In this document: in pieces, positions 14,938 through 22,936 of the stretch | Layout of the letters: each line of letters starts with the position of its first letter | Numbering within the stretch: the first letter of the stretch is position 1 | From: Dehalococcoidia bacterium | GTDB taxonomy: Bacteria; Chloroflexota; Dehalococcoidia; SM23-28-2; RBG-16-64-32 | Direction: 5' to 3' | DNA length: 40,410 nt | NCBI GenBank assembly: GCA_030690405.1 | Contig: JAUYGU010000069.1 | Span: forward strand, 1-40,410 | The notes under the pieces: model-generated | Database searches by the model: none | Told to the model about the DNA's origin: nothing | What the model saw: the letters and a program-made list of their open reading frames with translations, nothing else | Program-made: the position numbers and the translations under genes

Positions 14938-15702
14938 GTGCAAACGGACGGCGCAGGGCTGCGCATGTCTCTGCTGGGGCGCTTCGAGGTGCGCGCCGGT
15001 GACGATATGATCATCGACGAGGCGTGGCACCACCGAAACGCCAAGGCTTTGCTTAAGCTCCTGGCCGTTCAAAGCAACCGCTCTCTGCACCGCGAACAGG
15101 TTCTCGATGCCTTTTGGGCCAGCCTCAAACCGTCAGCTGCAGCCGCGAACCTCCGCAAGATCCTGTTTGATCTGCGCGCCGAGTTCACCGCGCGACGGGT
15201 AACAGCTCAGGTGGTCACCATCGCCGATGATATGGTCGTCCTCTCGCCTGAAATCTCCCTGGACATCGACGAATTCCGTTCTTGTGCGCAGGCGGCCCGT
15301 TCCTCCCAAAACAGACTCGAGCTTTATGAGGAAGCCATCTCCCTTTACGGGGGCGACTTGCTAGTGGAGGATGGCTACGAGGAATGGACCGAGGGGCCGC
15401 GCCGGGAGCTGCGGGATCTACACAATGACCTGCTGATTGAGCTGAGCCAGCTGTACGCGGCGGCGGGAAAACTCGAACTGGCGGCCGAACGTCTCCAACG
15501 TCTGCTCCAGGCCGACCCTCTGGATGAGGACGCTAATCGGTTGATGATGCGCCTCTACGCCGAGGCTGGTAGTCGCCAGAAGGCCTACCGCCAATATAAG
15601 ACCTTCCGCGTTGCGCTTCGCCGCGAGATCGGGGCCGCGCCCTCGGAAGAGACGGAGACGCTCATCCGGGATATTCTCGCGGGCAAGGTCGGCCGCGCCT
15701 GA
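14938..15702 (+). CDS. BTAD-domain transcriptional regulator
   Basis: The 254-residue protein has an N-terminal OmpR-like winged helix (LLGRFEVRAGDDMIIDEAWH, NAKALLKLLAV, LHREQVLDAFW, NLRKILFDLR). A bacterial transcriptional activation domain follows (EEAISLYGGDLLVEDGYEEW, LIELSQLYAAAGKLELAAER, EDANRLMMRLYAEAGSRQKA, YRQYKTFRVALRREIGAAPS). This is the SARP/AfsR-type architecture without a sensor ATPase. Such regulators bind direct repeats near promoters. The GTG at 14938 is chosen because AAGGGCGAG lies upstream; an ATG at 14965 is the alternative, and the frame runs open further left through the repeats. The tandem repeat ahead of it could be its own operator. Confidence 0.8.
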   Translation: MQTDGAGLRMSLLGRFEVRAGDDMIIDEAWHHRNAKALLKLLAVQSNRSLHREQVLDAFWASLKPSAAAANLRKILFDLRAEFTARRVTAQVVTIADDMVVLSPEISLDIDEFRSCAQAARSSQNRLELYEEAISLYGGDLLVEDGYEEWTEGPRRELRDLHNDLLIELSQLYAAAGKLELAAERLQRLLQADPLDEDANRLMMRLYAEAGSRQKAYRQYKTFRVALRREIGAAPSEETETLIRDILAGKVGRA

Positions 15703-15786
15703 TCGGTCACCCAGCTTGACCTGGATCGCCTCACCGTGTCTTCCTTACTGCGTTATCAGCTACCATTAGAAAGTAGGAAGTGAAGA

Positions 15787-16173
15787 ATGACACAGGATCC
15801 CAAGTCGGGCCCCCAGTCCATGCGCTTTACCATCGATGAGGTGTTGTCGGGGATGTTGGCCTCCATCGAGCGGGATACCTTCACCGACGACTCGCAGAGG
15901 CTGGGGGAGGTGTTTGAAGGCCTCGCTCACGAGGCTCCCCTTTTCGCCCCGTTTGCTGCCGTCGCCGGTGAAGCCGATTTTTCGGCAGCCCTGGAAGGCG
16001 CGCTGCAAACCCTGGTCAGCGACGGGCACTTGGAGCACGGCGCGGGCCGCTACCAGCTGACGTCAGCGGGGCGGGCTCGTTGCATTACCAGCAAGCGGAC
16101 GCTGTTTAATGGCAGCGATATCCAGGATCTGGAGGCGGGAGCCCGCTACTTTGAAGCTCACTGCGGCTCCTAA
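15787..16173 (+). CDS. unknown small protein, possibly winged-helix-like
   Basis: The 128-residue protein is acidic and helical, with VLSGMLASIERDTFTDDSQR and a C-terminal part reading GALQTLVSDGHLEHGAGRYQ then LTSAGRARC. That last pattern resembles the helix-plus-wing end of small DNA-binding or antitoxin-like proteins, but no family was recognised. GGAAGTGAAG lies just upstream of the ATG. It follows the BTAD gene by 84 bases on the same strand and may be co-transcribed with it. Confidence 0.6.
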   Translation: MTQDPKSGPQSMRFTIDEVLSGMLASIERDTFTDDSQRLGEVFEGLAHEAPLFAPFAAVAGEADFSAALEGALQTLVSDGHLEHGAGRYQLTSAGRARCITSKRTLFNGSDIQDLEAGARYFEAHCGS

Positions 16174-16303
16174 GGGCACGAGAGGTAGAGCCCGTCGGGC
16201 TGCCGCGGTCGCCGCGAAGTCTAGCCGGTCAAGCCGGGAGGAGGCGGTGCAGTTGGGCCAGACCGCGGTGGCGCACTTGCACAGGGGCATGACGACCCTC
16301 GAA

Positions 16304-16451
16304 GTTGCCGACAATTTGCCGACAAACTTGTCGGCAGGTGGGGTTAGGGGGTGGGATGCCTCCCCACGAGGTGCCAGATTTCAGATACGAAACTATCACC
16401 CATGGTATGAGAATTGACAGGTCGGGATGGCCCGAATCGGATTAAAAGTCC
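16304..16451. repeat. structured att-like block, right copy
   Basis: GCCGACAA occurs at 16307 and 16318, 11 bp apart, and the inverted TTGTCGGC at 16328 forms an 8-bp hairpin with the second copy. A stretch at 16380-16422 resembles 9586-9627 (TTCAGATACG to TGACAGGT, roughly three quarters identical by eye). The core GGATTAAAAGTCC follows 16 bases later, at 16439-16451, inside the tRNA-Lys-like sequence. This makes it a candidate recombination boundary between island and core chromosome. The block fills most of the gene-free gap 16174-16584. Confidence 0.5.
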
Positions 16452-16479
16452 GGAGCTCTAACCGCTGAGCTACGGGCCC
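16428..16479 (-). tRNA. tRNA-Lys(UUU)-like gene lacking the T arm, probably disrupted
   Basis: The 5' half is a good tRNA: acceptor GGGCCCG (16479-16473), TA, D arm GCTC/GAGC, and anticodon arm with loop CTTTTAA (16448-16442), anticodon TTT at 16446-16444. Instead of variable loop and T arm, two bases lead straight to CGGGCC, which can pair with six of seven acceptor bases. A normal bacterial tRNA needs the T arm for EF-Tu and ribosome binding, so this is likely a pseudogene or a recombination scar at the attachment site. A full-length tRNA-Lys(UUU) would have to be elsewhere. Confidence 0.6.
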
Positions 16480-16584
16480 CTCGCATTACTATGCAAGCCG
16501 CCCCCTGACCTGTCAACGAGCCGTTTGCCCGCGTCCTTTCTCCTCGCTTCCATCGGAGCTATCATACCGGCGAGGTCCCCTCTT

Positions 16585-17865
16585 GTGAGCATCGGCACAA
16601 TCGTCGCCTCCCGTACCGGCTTCTTCTTCGGCTGGTGGGTCGTCTTCGCCTCCGCCGCTATCGTGTTCCTGACCGGCGGCACCTTCTTCTACGGCTTCAG
16701 CGCCCTCTTCGATCCCCTGGTTGCCGAATTTGGCTGGAGCCGCGCCGCCACATCGTTCGCCTTCTCCCACCGCAGCGAGGTCGGCGGCATCGCCGCGCCC
16801 GCTGTCGGCTTCCTTGTCGACCGGGTGGGCTCGCGACGCGTCATGGTGGTGGGGGTGTTGGCAGTGGCGCTGGGGTTCGTCCTCCTCAGCCGCGTCCAGG
16901 ACCTGTGGGCGTTCTACGGCTCCGTCGTCGTCATAGCCATCGGCATCAGCGCCGCCGGTGGATCCGTGGGCATGGTCGCCATCACCCACTGGTTCCGCCG
17001 CCGCCGCGGGCGCGCTCTCGCCTACATGGCCATGGGCTCCGGCACCAGCGGCGTCATGGTGGTGGTCCTTGTTTGGCTGATCTCGATCTTCGGCTGGCGC
17101 GATGCCCTGCTGGCCATCGCCGCCGTGCAGGTGGTGGCTTGCGTTCCACTAGCCCTCAGCATCCGCGACAGGCCTGAGGAGATGGGCCTCTTGCCGGACG
17201 GCGACCCTCCCGACGATCCGGCCGATGAGCAGGGCGCCGCGCCGCGTCGGCCACCGGCGGGAGACGAGGGTATGACGGTGCGTCAGAGCCTGTCTTCGTC
17301 TGCCTTCTGGCGACTCGCCATCGCCGTCGCGCTGGGGAACGTGGGCGCCATGGCGATAATCGTTCACCAGATACCGTTCTTGACGAGCAGCGTCGGCATG
17401 TCCGAGGGTGCGGCCGCCGCCTCGGTGACCGGGATGGTCATGGTGAGTCTGGCCGGCCGCTTCGGGTTCGGGTATCTGGCCGATCTGATCGACAAGCGAT
17501 TCGTCATGGCCGGGTCATACGCTTGTCTGGCTCTGGGTGTGCTGCTGTTCGCGGCGGTGTTCCACCCCTGGCAGGTATTCCTGGCGCTGCCCGTGTTCGG
17601 ATTGGGGTGGGGAGGCGTGATCCCCGTGCGTCCGGCCCTCCAGGCCGAAGTATTCGGGATACGGGCCTTCGGCGCCATCCAGGGACTGATCTTTACCGTC
17701 GCTACAATCGGAGCGGTCATTGGGCCCGTGTTCGCGGGCTGGATGTACGACCAGACCGAGAGCTACCGGCTGGCGTTCGTTCTTCTGGCCGGCGGCGGTT
17801 TCCTGGCGGCGCCGATGATCCTGAGCCTGCGGCGTCCGGCGGCGCAGGCGGCCGCGCCGGCCTGA
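16585..17865 (+). CDS. MFS transporter (monocarboxylate/OFA-like)
   Basis: This 426-residue protein has twelve expected membrane helices in two halves. Typical landmarks are GFFFGWWVVFASAAIVFLTG, FDPLVAEFGWSRAATSFAFS (the family SR motif), GFLVDRVGSRRVMVVG (the loop 2-3 motif) and, in the second half, GYLADLIDKRFVMAG. A charged central loop (residues about 190-230) separates the halves. Relatives carry small carboxylates, but the substrate is not readable. The GTG at 16585 is chosen over a TTG at 16525; GAGGT lies eight bases upstream. It is the first core-like gene after the tRNA-Lys boundary. Confidence 0.85.
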   Translation: MSIGTIVASRTGFFFGWWVVFASAAIVFLTGGTFFYGFSALFDPLVAEFGWSRAATSFAFSHRSEVGGIAAPAVGFLVDRVGSRRVMVVGVLAVALGFVLLSRVQDLWAFYGSVVVIAIGISAAGGSVGMVAITHWFRRRRGRALAYMAMGSGTSGVMVVVLVWLISIFGWRDALLAIAAVQVVACVPLALSIRDRPEEMGLLPDGDPPDDPADEQGAAPRRPPAGDEGMTVRQSLSSSAFWRLAIAVALGNVGAMAIIVHQIPFLTSSVGMSEGAAAASVTGMVMVSLAGRFGFGYLADLIDKRFVMAGSYACLALGVLLFAAVFHPWQVFLALPVFGLGWGGVIPVRPALQAEVFGIRAFGAIQGLIFTVATIGAVIGPVFAGWMYDQTESYRLAFVLLAGGGFLAAPMILSLRRPAAQAAAPA

Positions 17866-17882
17866 CGGCGGCCCCGGCCAGG

Positions 17883-18443
17883 TCACGTCACGGTCAGCGG
17901 CACGCCCTCGTCGCAGAGGGGGCAGGCGCCCGCCTCGTAGGTCGGCAGGTCCAGCTCCAGGCAGGCGAAGAATGGCAGACCGAAGTCGGTCCGGCCGCCG
18001 CTGCGGTCCACCAGCACCGCCACGCCGATCGGCTCGCCGCCCGCCCGGCGCACCGCCTCGATCACCTCGCGGATGCTGCCGCCCGTCGTTAGCACGTCGT
18101 CCACGATGAGAGTGCGCTCGCCGGGGCGGACCTCGAAGCCGCGCTGGAAAGCGCGGCCCCCGTCCGCCTTCTCGGCGAAGATGCCGCGCAGCCCCAGCAG
18201 GCGCGCCACCTCGTAGCTAAGGATGACGCCCCCGGTTGTCGGCCCGGCAACCAGCTCCGGCCCGTCGTCCCGGAACCTGTCGGCGATGAGGCGGCACAGC
18301 CGCTCCGTGTGCTGCGGATGCTGGAGGAGGCGGAACTTCTCGACATAAATCGGGGAATGGCGACCCGAGCTGAGGAGGAAGTGGCCGTCCATCAGCGCTC
18401 CCACCTCCCGGAGCAGGGCTGACAGCTCGGCCTGGCGGGCCAT
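17883..18443 (-). CDS. pyrE: orotate phosphoribosyltransferase
   Basis: PyrE transfers phosphoribose from PRPP to orotate, the fifth step of pyrimidine synthesis. The 186-residue protein shows the PRPP-binding motif LIVDDVLTTGGS (about residues 112-123), the flexible-loop region GIFAEKADGGRAF and VAGPTTGGVILSYEVARLL. An unusual end, CPLCDEGVPLT, has a CxxC pair that could bind metal; this C-terminal extension occurs in some relatives. The ATG directly follows the lepB stop with no gap, so it is the second gene of a lepB-pyrE operon. It converges with the MFS gene, 17 bases apart. Confidence 0.93.
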   Translation of the reverse strand: MARQAELSALLREVGALMDGHFLLSSGRHSPIYVEKFRLLQHPQHTERLCRLIADRFRDDGPELVAGPTTGGVILSYEVARLLGLRGIFAEKADGGRAFQRGFEVRPGERTLIVDDVLTTGGSIREVIEAVRRAGGEPIGVAVLVDRSGGRTDFGLPFFACLELDLPTYEAGACPLCDEGVPLTVT

Positions 18444-19361
18444 CTACTCCTCTGCCGAAGCCTCGCCGGTTATTGACACTTTGTGGTTCGGCGCCAGCTC
18501 CAGTTCCGGGTTGCCGTCCCGCCAGTAGGTGATTAGCGCCTTGCCGATGATGTTCTCCTCCGGCACGAACCAGCCCTGCCGCGAGTCGCTGCTGTTCTGA
18601 CGGTTGTCCCCCATGACGAAGTAGGAGTCCTCCGGCACCAGCCAGGGCCCGCAGGCGCTCTGACAGGTCGTCTTGCCCTTGATATACGGCTCGTCCAGCG
18701 TCTTCCCGTTTACCTTCGCCTTGCCGGTCGCGGGCTCGACCTCGATCACGTCGCCGGGGACGCCGATGATGCGCTTGATGAAGTCGCGGTCGGGACTGAT
18801 GGGCGCGCGGAAGACGATGACGTCACCGCGGTGCGGCGTCGACCACAGGTGGTGGACCGGGTTGGCTCCGGAGTCGAAGAAGGGGATCCAGTCGAAGATG
18901 CTCAGGTCGATCTGCGAGTAGGTCAGCTTGTTAACTATGAGATACTCGCCGTTGTCCATGCTGGGCTGCATGCTCTGGCCTTCCACGCGGAAGTTCTGCA
19001 TGGAGGCCCGCACGGCCAGGAAGATGAGGATCGCCAGCAGCAGCGTCTCCGCCATCTCTCGGACGGTGACGGACCAGATGCGCGGCCGCCTGGGGACGAC
19101 AATGGTCTCCTGCCGCAGCCGCCGGCGCAGCTCCGTGAACTCGTCGGCGCGGGCGTAGGGCGGCGGCGGGTAGGGGGTGACGCCGGCCCGGAGGGGAGGC
19201 CGCGTCTCCTGCTGCGAGAGGCGGTATTCAATTACGGAAGTCGACGCCGGGTCGTTCCAGGGGTTGATGAGAGGATCGTAGAGCGTTTCTGGTGGGGATT
19301 CCTGCTCCGCCTCCGTCTCCCAAGACGGCTCTTCGTCTTCTATCTGGCCATCTTCATTCAT
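18444..19361 (-). CDS. lepB: signal peptidase I
   Basis: This membrane protease removes signal peptides from exported proteins. The catalytic serine is Ser130 in VEGQSMQPSM and the lysine is Lys196 in RDFIKRIIGVPGD. The later conserved box MGDNRQNSSDSRQGWF is present. One membrane helix (about residues 104-120) follows an unusually long, acidic, Pro-rich cytoplasmic N-terminus of about 100 residues. The ATG at 19361 is chosen because GGAG lies six bases upstream; the frame is open farther left but overlaps the divergent sigma gene. TACAAT about 20 bases upstream is a likely -10. Confidence 0.92.
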   Translation of the reverse strand: MNEDGQIEDEEPSWETEAEQESPPETLYDPLINPWNDPASTSVIEYRLSQQETRPPLRAGVTPYPPPPYARADEFTELRRRLRQETIVVPRRPRIWSVTVREMAETLLLAILIFLAVRASMQNFRVEGQSMQPSMDNGEYLIVNKLTYSQIDLSIFDWIPFFDSGANPVHHLWSTPHRGDVIVFRAPISPDRDFIKRIIGVPGDVIEVEPATGKAKVNGKTLDEPYIKGKTTCQSACGPWLVPEDSYFVMGDNRQNSSDSRQGWFVPEENIIGKALITYWRDGNPELELAPNHKVSITGEASAEE

Positions 19362-19491
19362 CTGCGACTCCAATTGTAGCAGACGCTCTTTCTTCACAGT
19401 AGACGCAGCGGGCCGCCGCGCGGTTTCATTGCGGCGGCGGCCCGGGCCTGTCTGGGCTCCTGCTAGAATAGGCGGGGCTGCGCCGTAAAGC

Positions 19492-20094
19492 ATGCAGACA
19501 GACGAAGCATCACTCATCGAGCGGAGCCAGCGCGGCGACCTTGACGCCTTCAACGCGCTGGTGCTCGCCTACCAGGGCCAGGTCTACAGCGTCTGCCTGC
19601 GCATGCTGGGCTCGCCTCAGCCGGCGGAGGACGCGACCCAGGAGACGTTCGTAGCCGCCTTCCGCGCTGTCTCCCGGTTCCGGCACGGCAGCCTTCGCGC
19701 CTGGCTGCTCAGGATAGCCGCCAACGCCTGCTACGACGAGCTTCGCCGCCGCCGCTCCCGCCGGCAGGTTCCGCTGGAGGCCCCGGCCGGCGAGGAGCGG
19801 TCCGCCGCCGAGCCGGCCTCGCCCGGCGAGCCGCTGGAGGAACGGGCCGAGCGGCAGGAGCTGGCGCGCTGCCTTGAGCGGGGGCTGGCGTCGCTGCCGG
19901 CGGACCAGCGCCTTGCCGTCGTCCTCCGTGACGTGCAGGGGCTGGCCTACGAGGAGGTCGCCGAGGCCACCGGCGCCTCTCTGGGCACCGTCAAGTCCCG
20001 CATCAGTCGCGGCCGCGCCGCCCTGCGCGACTTCCTCCTTAAGCACGGGGAACTTTTGCCGTCCCGCTTCCGTCCTTCAGGTGAGGGTTCTTGA
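19492..20094 (+). CDS. ECF-type RNA polymerase sigma factor
   Basis: The 200-residue protein has sigma region 2 (LVLAYQGQVYSVCLRML, then EDATQETFVAAFRAVSRFRH and LLRIAANACYDELRRRRSR) and sigma region 4 (LPADQRLAVVLRDVQGLAYE, EVAEATGASLGTVKSRISRG). Both contact promoter DNA and the core polymerase. The gene following one base later encodes its likely anti-sigma. The ATG at 19492 has no clear ribosome site; TAGAAT at 19464-19469 lies 22 bases upstream, so a short leader is likely. It diverges from lepB across a 130-base gap. It may respond to envelope stress, given the lipoprotein third gene. Confidence 0.92.
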   Translation: MQTDEASLIERSQRGDLDAFNALVLAYQGQVYSVCLRMLGSPQPAEDATQETFVAAFRAVSRFRHGSLRAWLLRIAANACYDELRRRRSRRQVPLEAPAGEERSAAEPASPGEPLEERAERQELARCLERGLASLPADQRLAVVLRDVQGLAYEEVAEATGASLGTVKSRISRGRAALRDFLLKHGELLPSRFRPSGEGS

Positions 20095-20095
20095 G

Positions 20096-20749
20096 ATGTT
20101 CTCGATCAGCACTCACCGTCGCTTCCGTGACCAGCTCTCCGCCTACATCGACGGGAAGATGGAGGCGAGCGCTGCGGAACGGCTGGAGACGCACCTCGCG
20201 GCCTGCGAGGGTTGCCGCCTGGAGCTGCAGCAGCTCCGCGCGACGGCGGCCGCCCTGCACGACCTTTCCGAAGTGCAGGTGCCGCGTTCGTTCACGCTGT
20301 CGCCGAAGGCGACTCGCCTGGGCGAGAGCCCGGAGCGGGCCGCCGCGCGCCGTCCTCTGACCGGCGCCGCGACGCCGCTCGCCCTCGCCATGCGGCTCGC
20401 CGCGGCGGGCGTGGCGGTGGCGCTGGCCGCCGTGCTCGTCGTGGACCTCGGCGGTCTCGCCGGCGATAACCAGGCCGGGACGACCGCACCGCAGGCCGCG
20501 TCCGACCGCGGCACGGAATACGGCGTTCCCACCGACAGCGCCGCGGCGCCGAGCGCCGAGGGAGCGCAGACTCCGGCCGCCGGGAGCGACACCGGCACGC
20601 CGTCGAAGACGTCGGAGGTGCAGCCGCCGTCCGAGACCGGCGGCGACGGAATCGACACCCTCGCCGCCGCGGAGATCGGACTCGGCGTGACCCTGGGTTT
20701 GCTTGTCCTCGGGGGCCTCGCCCTCTCCTTCACCGGGAGAAAGAAATGA
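20096..20749 (+). CDS. zinc-finger anti-sigma factor, membrane anchored
   Basis: The 217-residue protein starts with a zinc-binding anti-sigma domain, with His33, Cys37 and Cys40 in ETHLAACEGC (HxxxCxxC). It normally sequesters its cognate sigma at the membrane. One helix lies at about residues 95-120, then a disordered Ala/Thr/Ser/Pro-rich region, then a second helix near the C-terminus (194-213) ending GRKK. Two helices flanking an external disordered loop are less usual than one. The ATG sits one base after the sigma stop, with GTGAGGG upstream, so expression is coupled to the sigma gene. Confidence 0.85.
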   Translation: MFSISTHRRFRDQLSAYIDGKMEASAAERLETHLAACEGCRLELQQLRATAAALHDLSEVQVPRSFTLSPKATRLGESPERAAARRPLTGAATPLALAMRLAAAGVAVALAAVLVVDLGGLAGDNQAGTTAPQAASDRGTEYGVPTDSAAAPSAEGAQTPAAGSDTGTPSKTSEVQPPSETGGDGIDTLAAAEIGLGVTLGLLVLGGLALSFTGRKK

Positions 20750-20778
20750 CGTACCGGATCAGCCAGAGGAGGTTGACC

Positions 20779-21786
20779 ATGAACAGCAGAGTTATCGCAG
20801 CAGCAGTCGTTGTCCTCATCGCCCTGGCCGCGCTGGCCGTGGCCTGCGGCGGCGACGGCAACGGCAACGGCGACGAGGCCGGCATCCGCACCCGGCAGGG
20901 GCTGGGCGTGGCCGCCCTCGCCGCCAGCGCCAGCCGCGAAGCCGCTACCACCGGCGGTAGCCAGGACTCCACCGGGGCGACGGTGCCCGGCGCTCCCGCC
21001 GCCGACACCGGCGTCAGCAAGGGAGGCGGCAGCTCCGTGGCGCCGGACTTCTACCCTTACCCGACGCTGCAGCAGAGCCAGGACGGGATCACCGTCCAGG
21101 GCTTCGGCTCCGCCGCCATCACCGCCGACAGCGCCATCCTGGAGTTCTACTTCGGCGGCAAGGCGACCGGCGTGGAGCCGGCCCAGCGAGACTCCTCCGT
21201 GCCCGGCTCCAGTGGGAGCAGCTCCGGCGGCGGCACGTCCGCCGAGCCGGCGCCTCAGCTGGCGGTGCAGGCGCAGCAGATCACAGAGGCCGACCTGAAG
21301 CCCGTCGTCGATGCCATCGTCGCCGCCGGCGTCCCAGCGGCCAATGTCGAAGTGATCGTGACGCCGTACTACGGCGATCCGTCCTACGGCGGCAGCGCTA
21401 CCGTGCGCGCCACCGTGAGCAACGTTGACTCCGTGGGCGCCGTCGTGAAGGCGGCCACTGACGCGGCGGCCGGCCTCACGGACATCTCCATGCAGGGGAC
21501 CAACGTCTCCTACACCGTGAGCGACTGCGCGGCGCTGGAGCGGGCGGCGATGGAGGCCGCGGTCAAAGACGCCCGCGAGCGCGGCACCAACTTCGCCGGC
21601 GTCCTTGGCGTGGGTCTGGGCGACGTCGCCGGAGCGTCCAACTACAGCTCTTCGCTGTACGGCGGCTCGCCCTGCGACTCGCAGTTCATCGGGCCGGTCC
21701 CGCTGGGCGGGATCGCCTACGCGGAGGGCCAGACGCCGGACGTGCAGCTTATGGCAACGGTCACCATCACGTTCAGCATCCAGTAG
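20779..21786 (+). CDS. SIMPL-domain (DUF541) lipoprotein
   Basis: The 335-residue protein has a lipobox-type signal ending LAALAVAC (Cys23), a low-complexity Gly/Asn/Ser/Thr-rich stretch, then a SIMPL/DUF541 body: GITVQGFGSAAITADSAILE, ADLKPVVDAIVAAGVPAANV, AAMEAAVKDARERGTNFAGV and VQLMATVTITFSIQ. SIMPL proteins are extracytoplasmic, sometimes oligomeric, with uncertain function. The ATG at 20779 has GAGGAGG about six bases upstream. An ATG at 20746 overlaps the anti-sigma stop but lacks a site. A strong terminator follows, ending the sigma operon. Confidence 0.85.
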   Translation: MNSRVIAAAVVVLIALAALAVACGGDGNGNGDEAGIRTRQGLGVAALAASASREAATTGGSQDSTGATVPGAPAADTGVSKGGGSSVAPDFYPYPTLQQSQDGITVQGFGSAAITADSAILEFYFGGKATGVEPAQRDSSVPGSSGSSSGGGTSAEPAPQLAVQAQQITEADLKPVVDAIVAAGVPAANVEVIVTPYYGDPSYGGSATVRATVSNVDSVGAVVKAATDAAAGLTDISMQGTNVSYTVSDCAALERAAMEAAVKDARERGTNFAGVLGVGLGDVAGASNYSSSLYGGSPCDSQFIGPVPLGGIAYAEGQTPDVQLMATVTITFSIQ

Positions 21787-21805
21787 ACGCGGCACTCCTC
21801 CCGAA

Positions 21806-21835
21806 GCGGGGGCCGCCCGAGCGGGCGGCCCCCGC
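21806..21835 (+). terminator. strong hairpin after the sigma operon
   Basis: GCGGGGGCCGCCC and GGGCGGCCCCCGC form a perfect 13-bp stem with a GAGC loop. It lies about 20 bases after the SIMPL stop and ends the operon. The T run is poor. Confidence 0.75.
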
Positions 21836-21901
21836 CGCCGTCTTCGCCCGCCGCATCGGCCGGTGCTACAATCTCCGAAGACCCGCCCACAGGAGCCGCC
21901 C

Positions 21902-22483
21902 TTGACCGTACTCAGCGATCGCACCATCAAAGAAGAGCTGGCCGCCGGCCGCCTCGTCATCGAACCCCTGGACGAGCGCGATATCCAGCCGGCGTCCGTT
22001 GACCTGCACCTGGACCGCTTGTTCCGCATCTTCCGCGTGACCAGCCGCCCCTACGTGGACGTCCGCGATCCGATGGACGACCTCACGGAACTGGTGACGA
22101 TCGCGGACGCGGAGCCGTTCATCGTGCAGCCCGGCTCGTTCGTGCTCGGTTGCACGCTGGAGTCCGTCACGCTGCCGGACGATATCGTCGCCCGCGTCGA
22201 CGGCAGGTCGTCACTGGGGCGGCTCGGCCTGCTGGTGCACGCGACGGCGGGCTACGTGGACCCGGGCTGGACGGGGAAGCTCACGCTGGAGCTGTCCAAC
22301 CAGTCGCAGATGCCGATAGCGCTGTACTACGCGATGAACGTCTCGCAGATATCGTTCCTGCGGATGTCGACGCCCGTCGAGCGGCCCTACGGCTCGCCGG
22401 GGCTGGCGTCGAAGTACCAGGGGCAGACCGGGCCCACGCCCTCGCGCATCTCCCAGGACTTCGAGCGTGGACGCCGGGAGTAG
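21902..22483 (+). CDS. dcd: dCTP deaminase
   Basis: This 193-residue enzyme converts dCTP to dUTP on the way to dTTP, or in the bifunctional form to dUMP. Conserved stretches are IQPASVDLHLDRLFRIFR, VQPGSFVLGCTLESVTLP, ARVDGRSSLGRLGLLVHAT and GYVDPGWTGKLTLELSN. The start is a TTG with AGGAG seven bases upstream, and TACAAT at 21867-21872 is a possible -10. Length is normal for the family. Its stop overlaps the DUF3291 gene by 17 bases, so the two are coupled. Confidence 0.92.
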   Translation: MTVLSDRTIKEELAAGRLVIEPLDERDIQPASVDLHLDRLFRIFRVTSRPYVDVRDPMDDLTELVTIADAEPFIVQPGSFVLGCTLESVTLPDDIVARVDGRSSLGRLGLLVHATAGYVDPGWTGKLTLELSNQSQMPIALYYAMNVSQISFLRMSTPVERPYGSPGLASKYQGQTGPTPSRISQDFERGRRE

Positions 22484-22931
22484 CCGCTACCACCTGGCCC
22501 AGTACAACCTGGCGCGGCTGCTGGCGCCGCTGGACCACCCGCAAATCGCGGACTTCGTCGCCAACCTTCACCGCATCAACACGCTGGGCGACCGCAGCCC
22601 CGGCTTCGTCTGGCGGCTCCAGACGGACGACGGCACGTCGACCTCGGTGCGCGTCCGCGGCGACGAGCTGGTGATCGTCAACTTCACGCTGTGGGAGTCG
22701 GCCGAGGCGCTGTTCGAGTTCACGTACCGCAGCGGCCACGCCGAGATGTACCGCCGCCGCCGCGAGTGGTTTGAGGCGCCTACGGAGGCGTACCTCGTTC
22801 TCTGGTGGGTCCCTGCCGGCCACATTCCGACGGTTGAGGATGCGGACGAGAGGCTGGACCACCTGCGGGCGCACGGGCCGACGCCCTACGCCTTCACCTT
22901 CAAGCAGCGCTTCCCGCCGCCCGGCGAGTAG
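22467..22931 (+). CDS. DUF3291 protein
   Basis: The 154-residue protein opens with YHLAQYNLARLLAPLDHPQI and has RINTLGDRSPGFVWRLQTD, NFTLWESAEALFEFTYRS, GHAEMYRRRREWF and AYLVLWWVPAGHIPTVEDA, the DUF3291 pattern. The family resembles dimeric ferredoxin-like barrels such as antibiotic monooxygenase folds, but its function is not established. The GTG lies inside dcd, and no internal ribosome site stands out. It converges with the F420-type reductase gene, with five bases between them. Confidence 0.82.
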   Translation: MDAGSSRYHLAQYNLARLLAPLDHPQIADFVANLHRINTLGDRSPGFVWRLQTDDGTSTSVRVRGDELVIVNFTLWESAEALFEFTYRSGHAEMYRRRREWFEAPTEAYLVLWWVPAGHIPTVEDADERLDHLRAHGPTPYAFTFKQRFPPPGE

Positions 22932-22936
22932 GGCGT

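Noticed and set aside
20143..22029. Very long minus-strand open frame opposite the sigma, anti-sigma and SIMPL genes
   Set aside because: It is a high-GC antisense shadow. The plus-strand proteins show clear domains and ribosome sites, and the minus frame reads as Arg/Gly/Ala-rich sequence without motifs.
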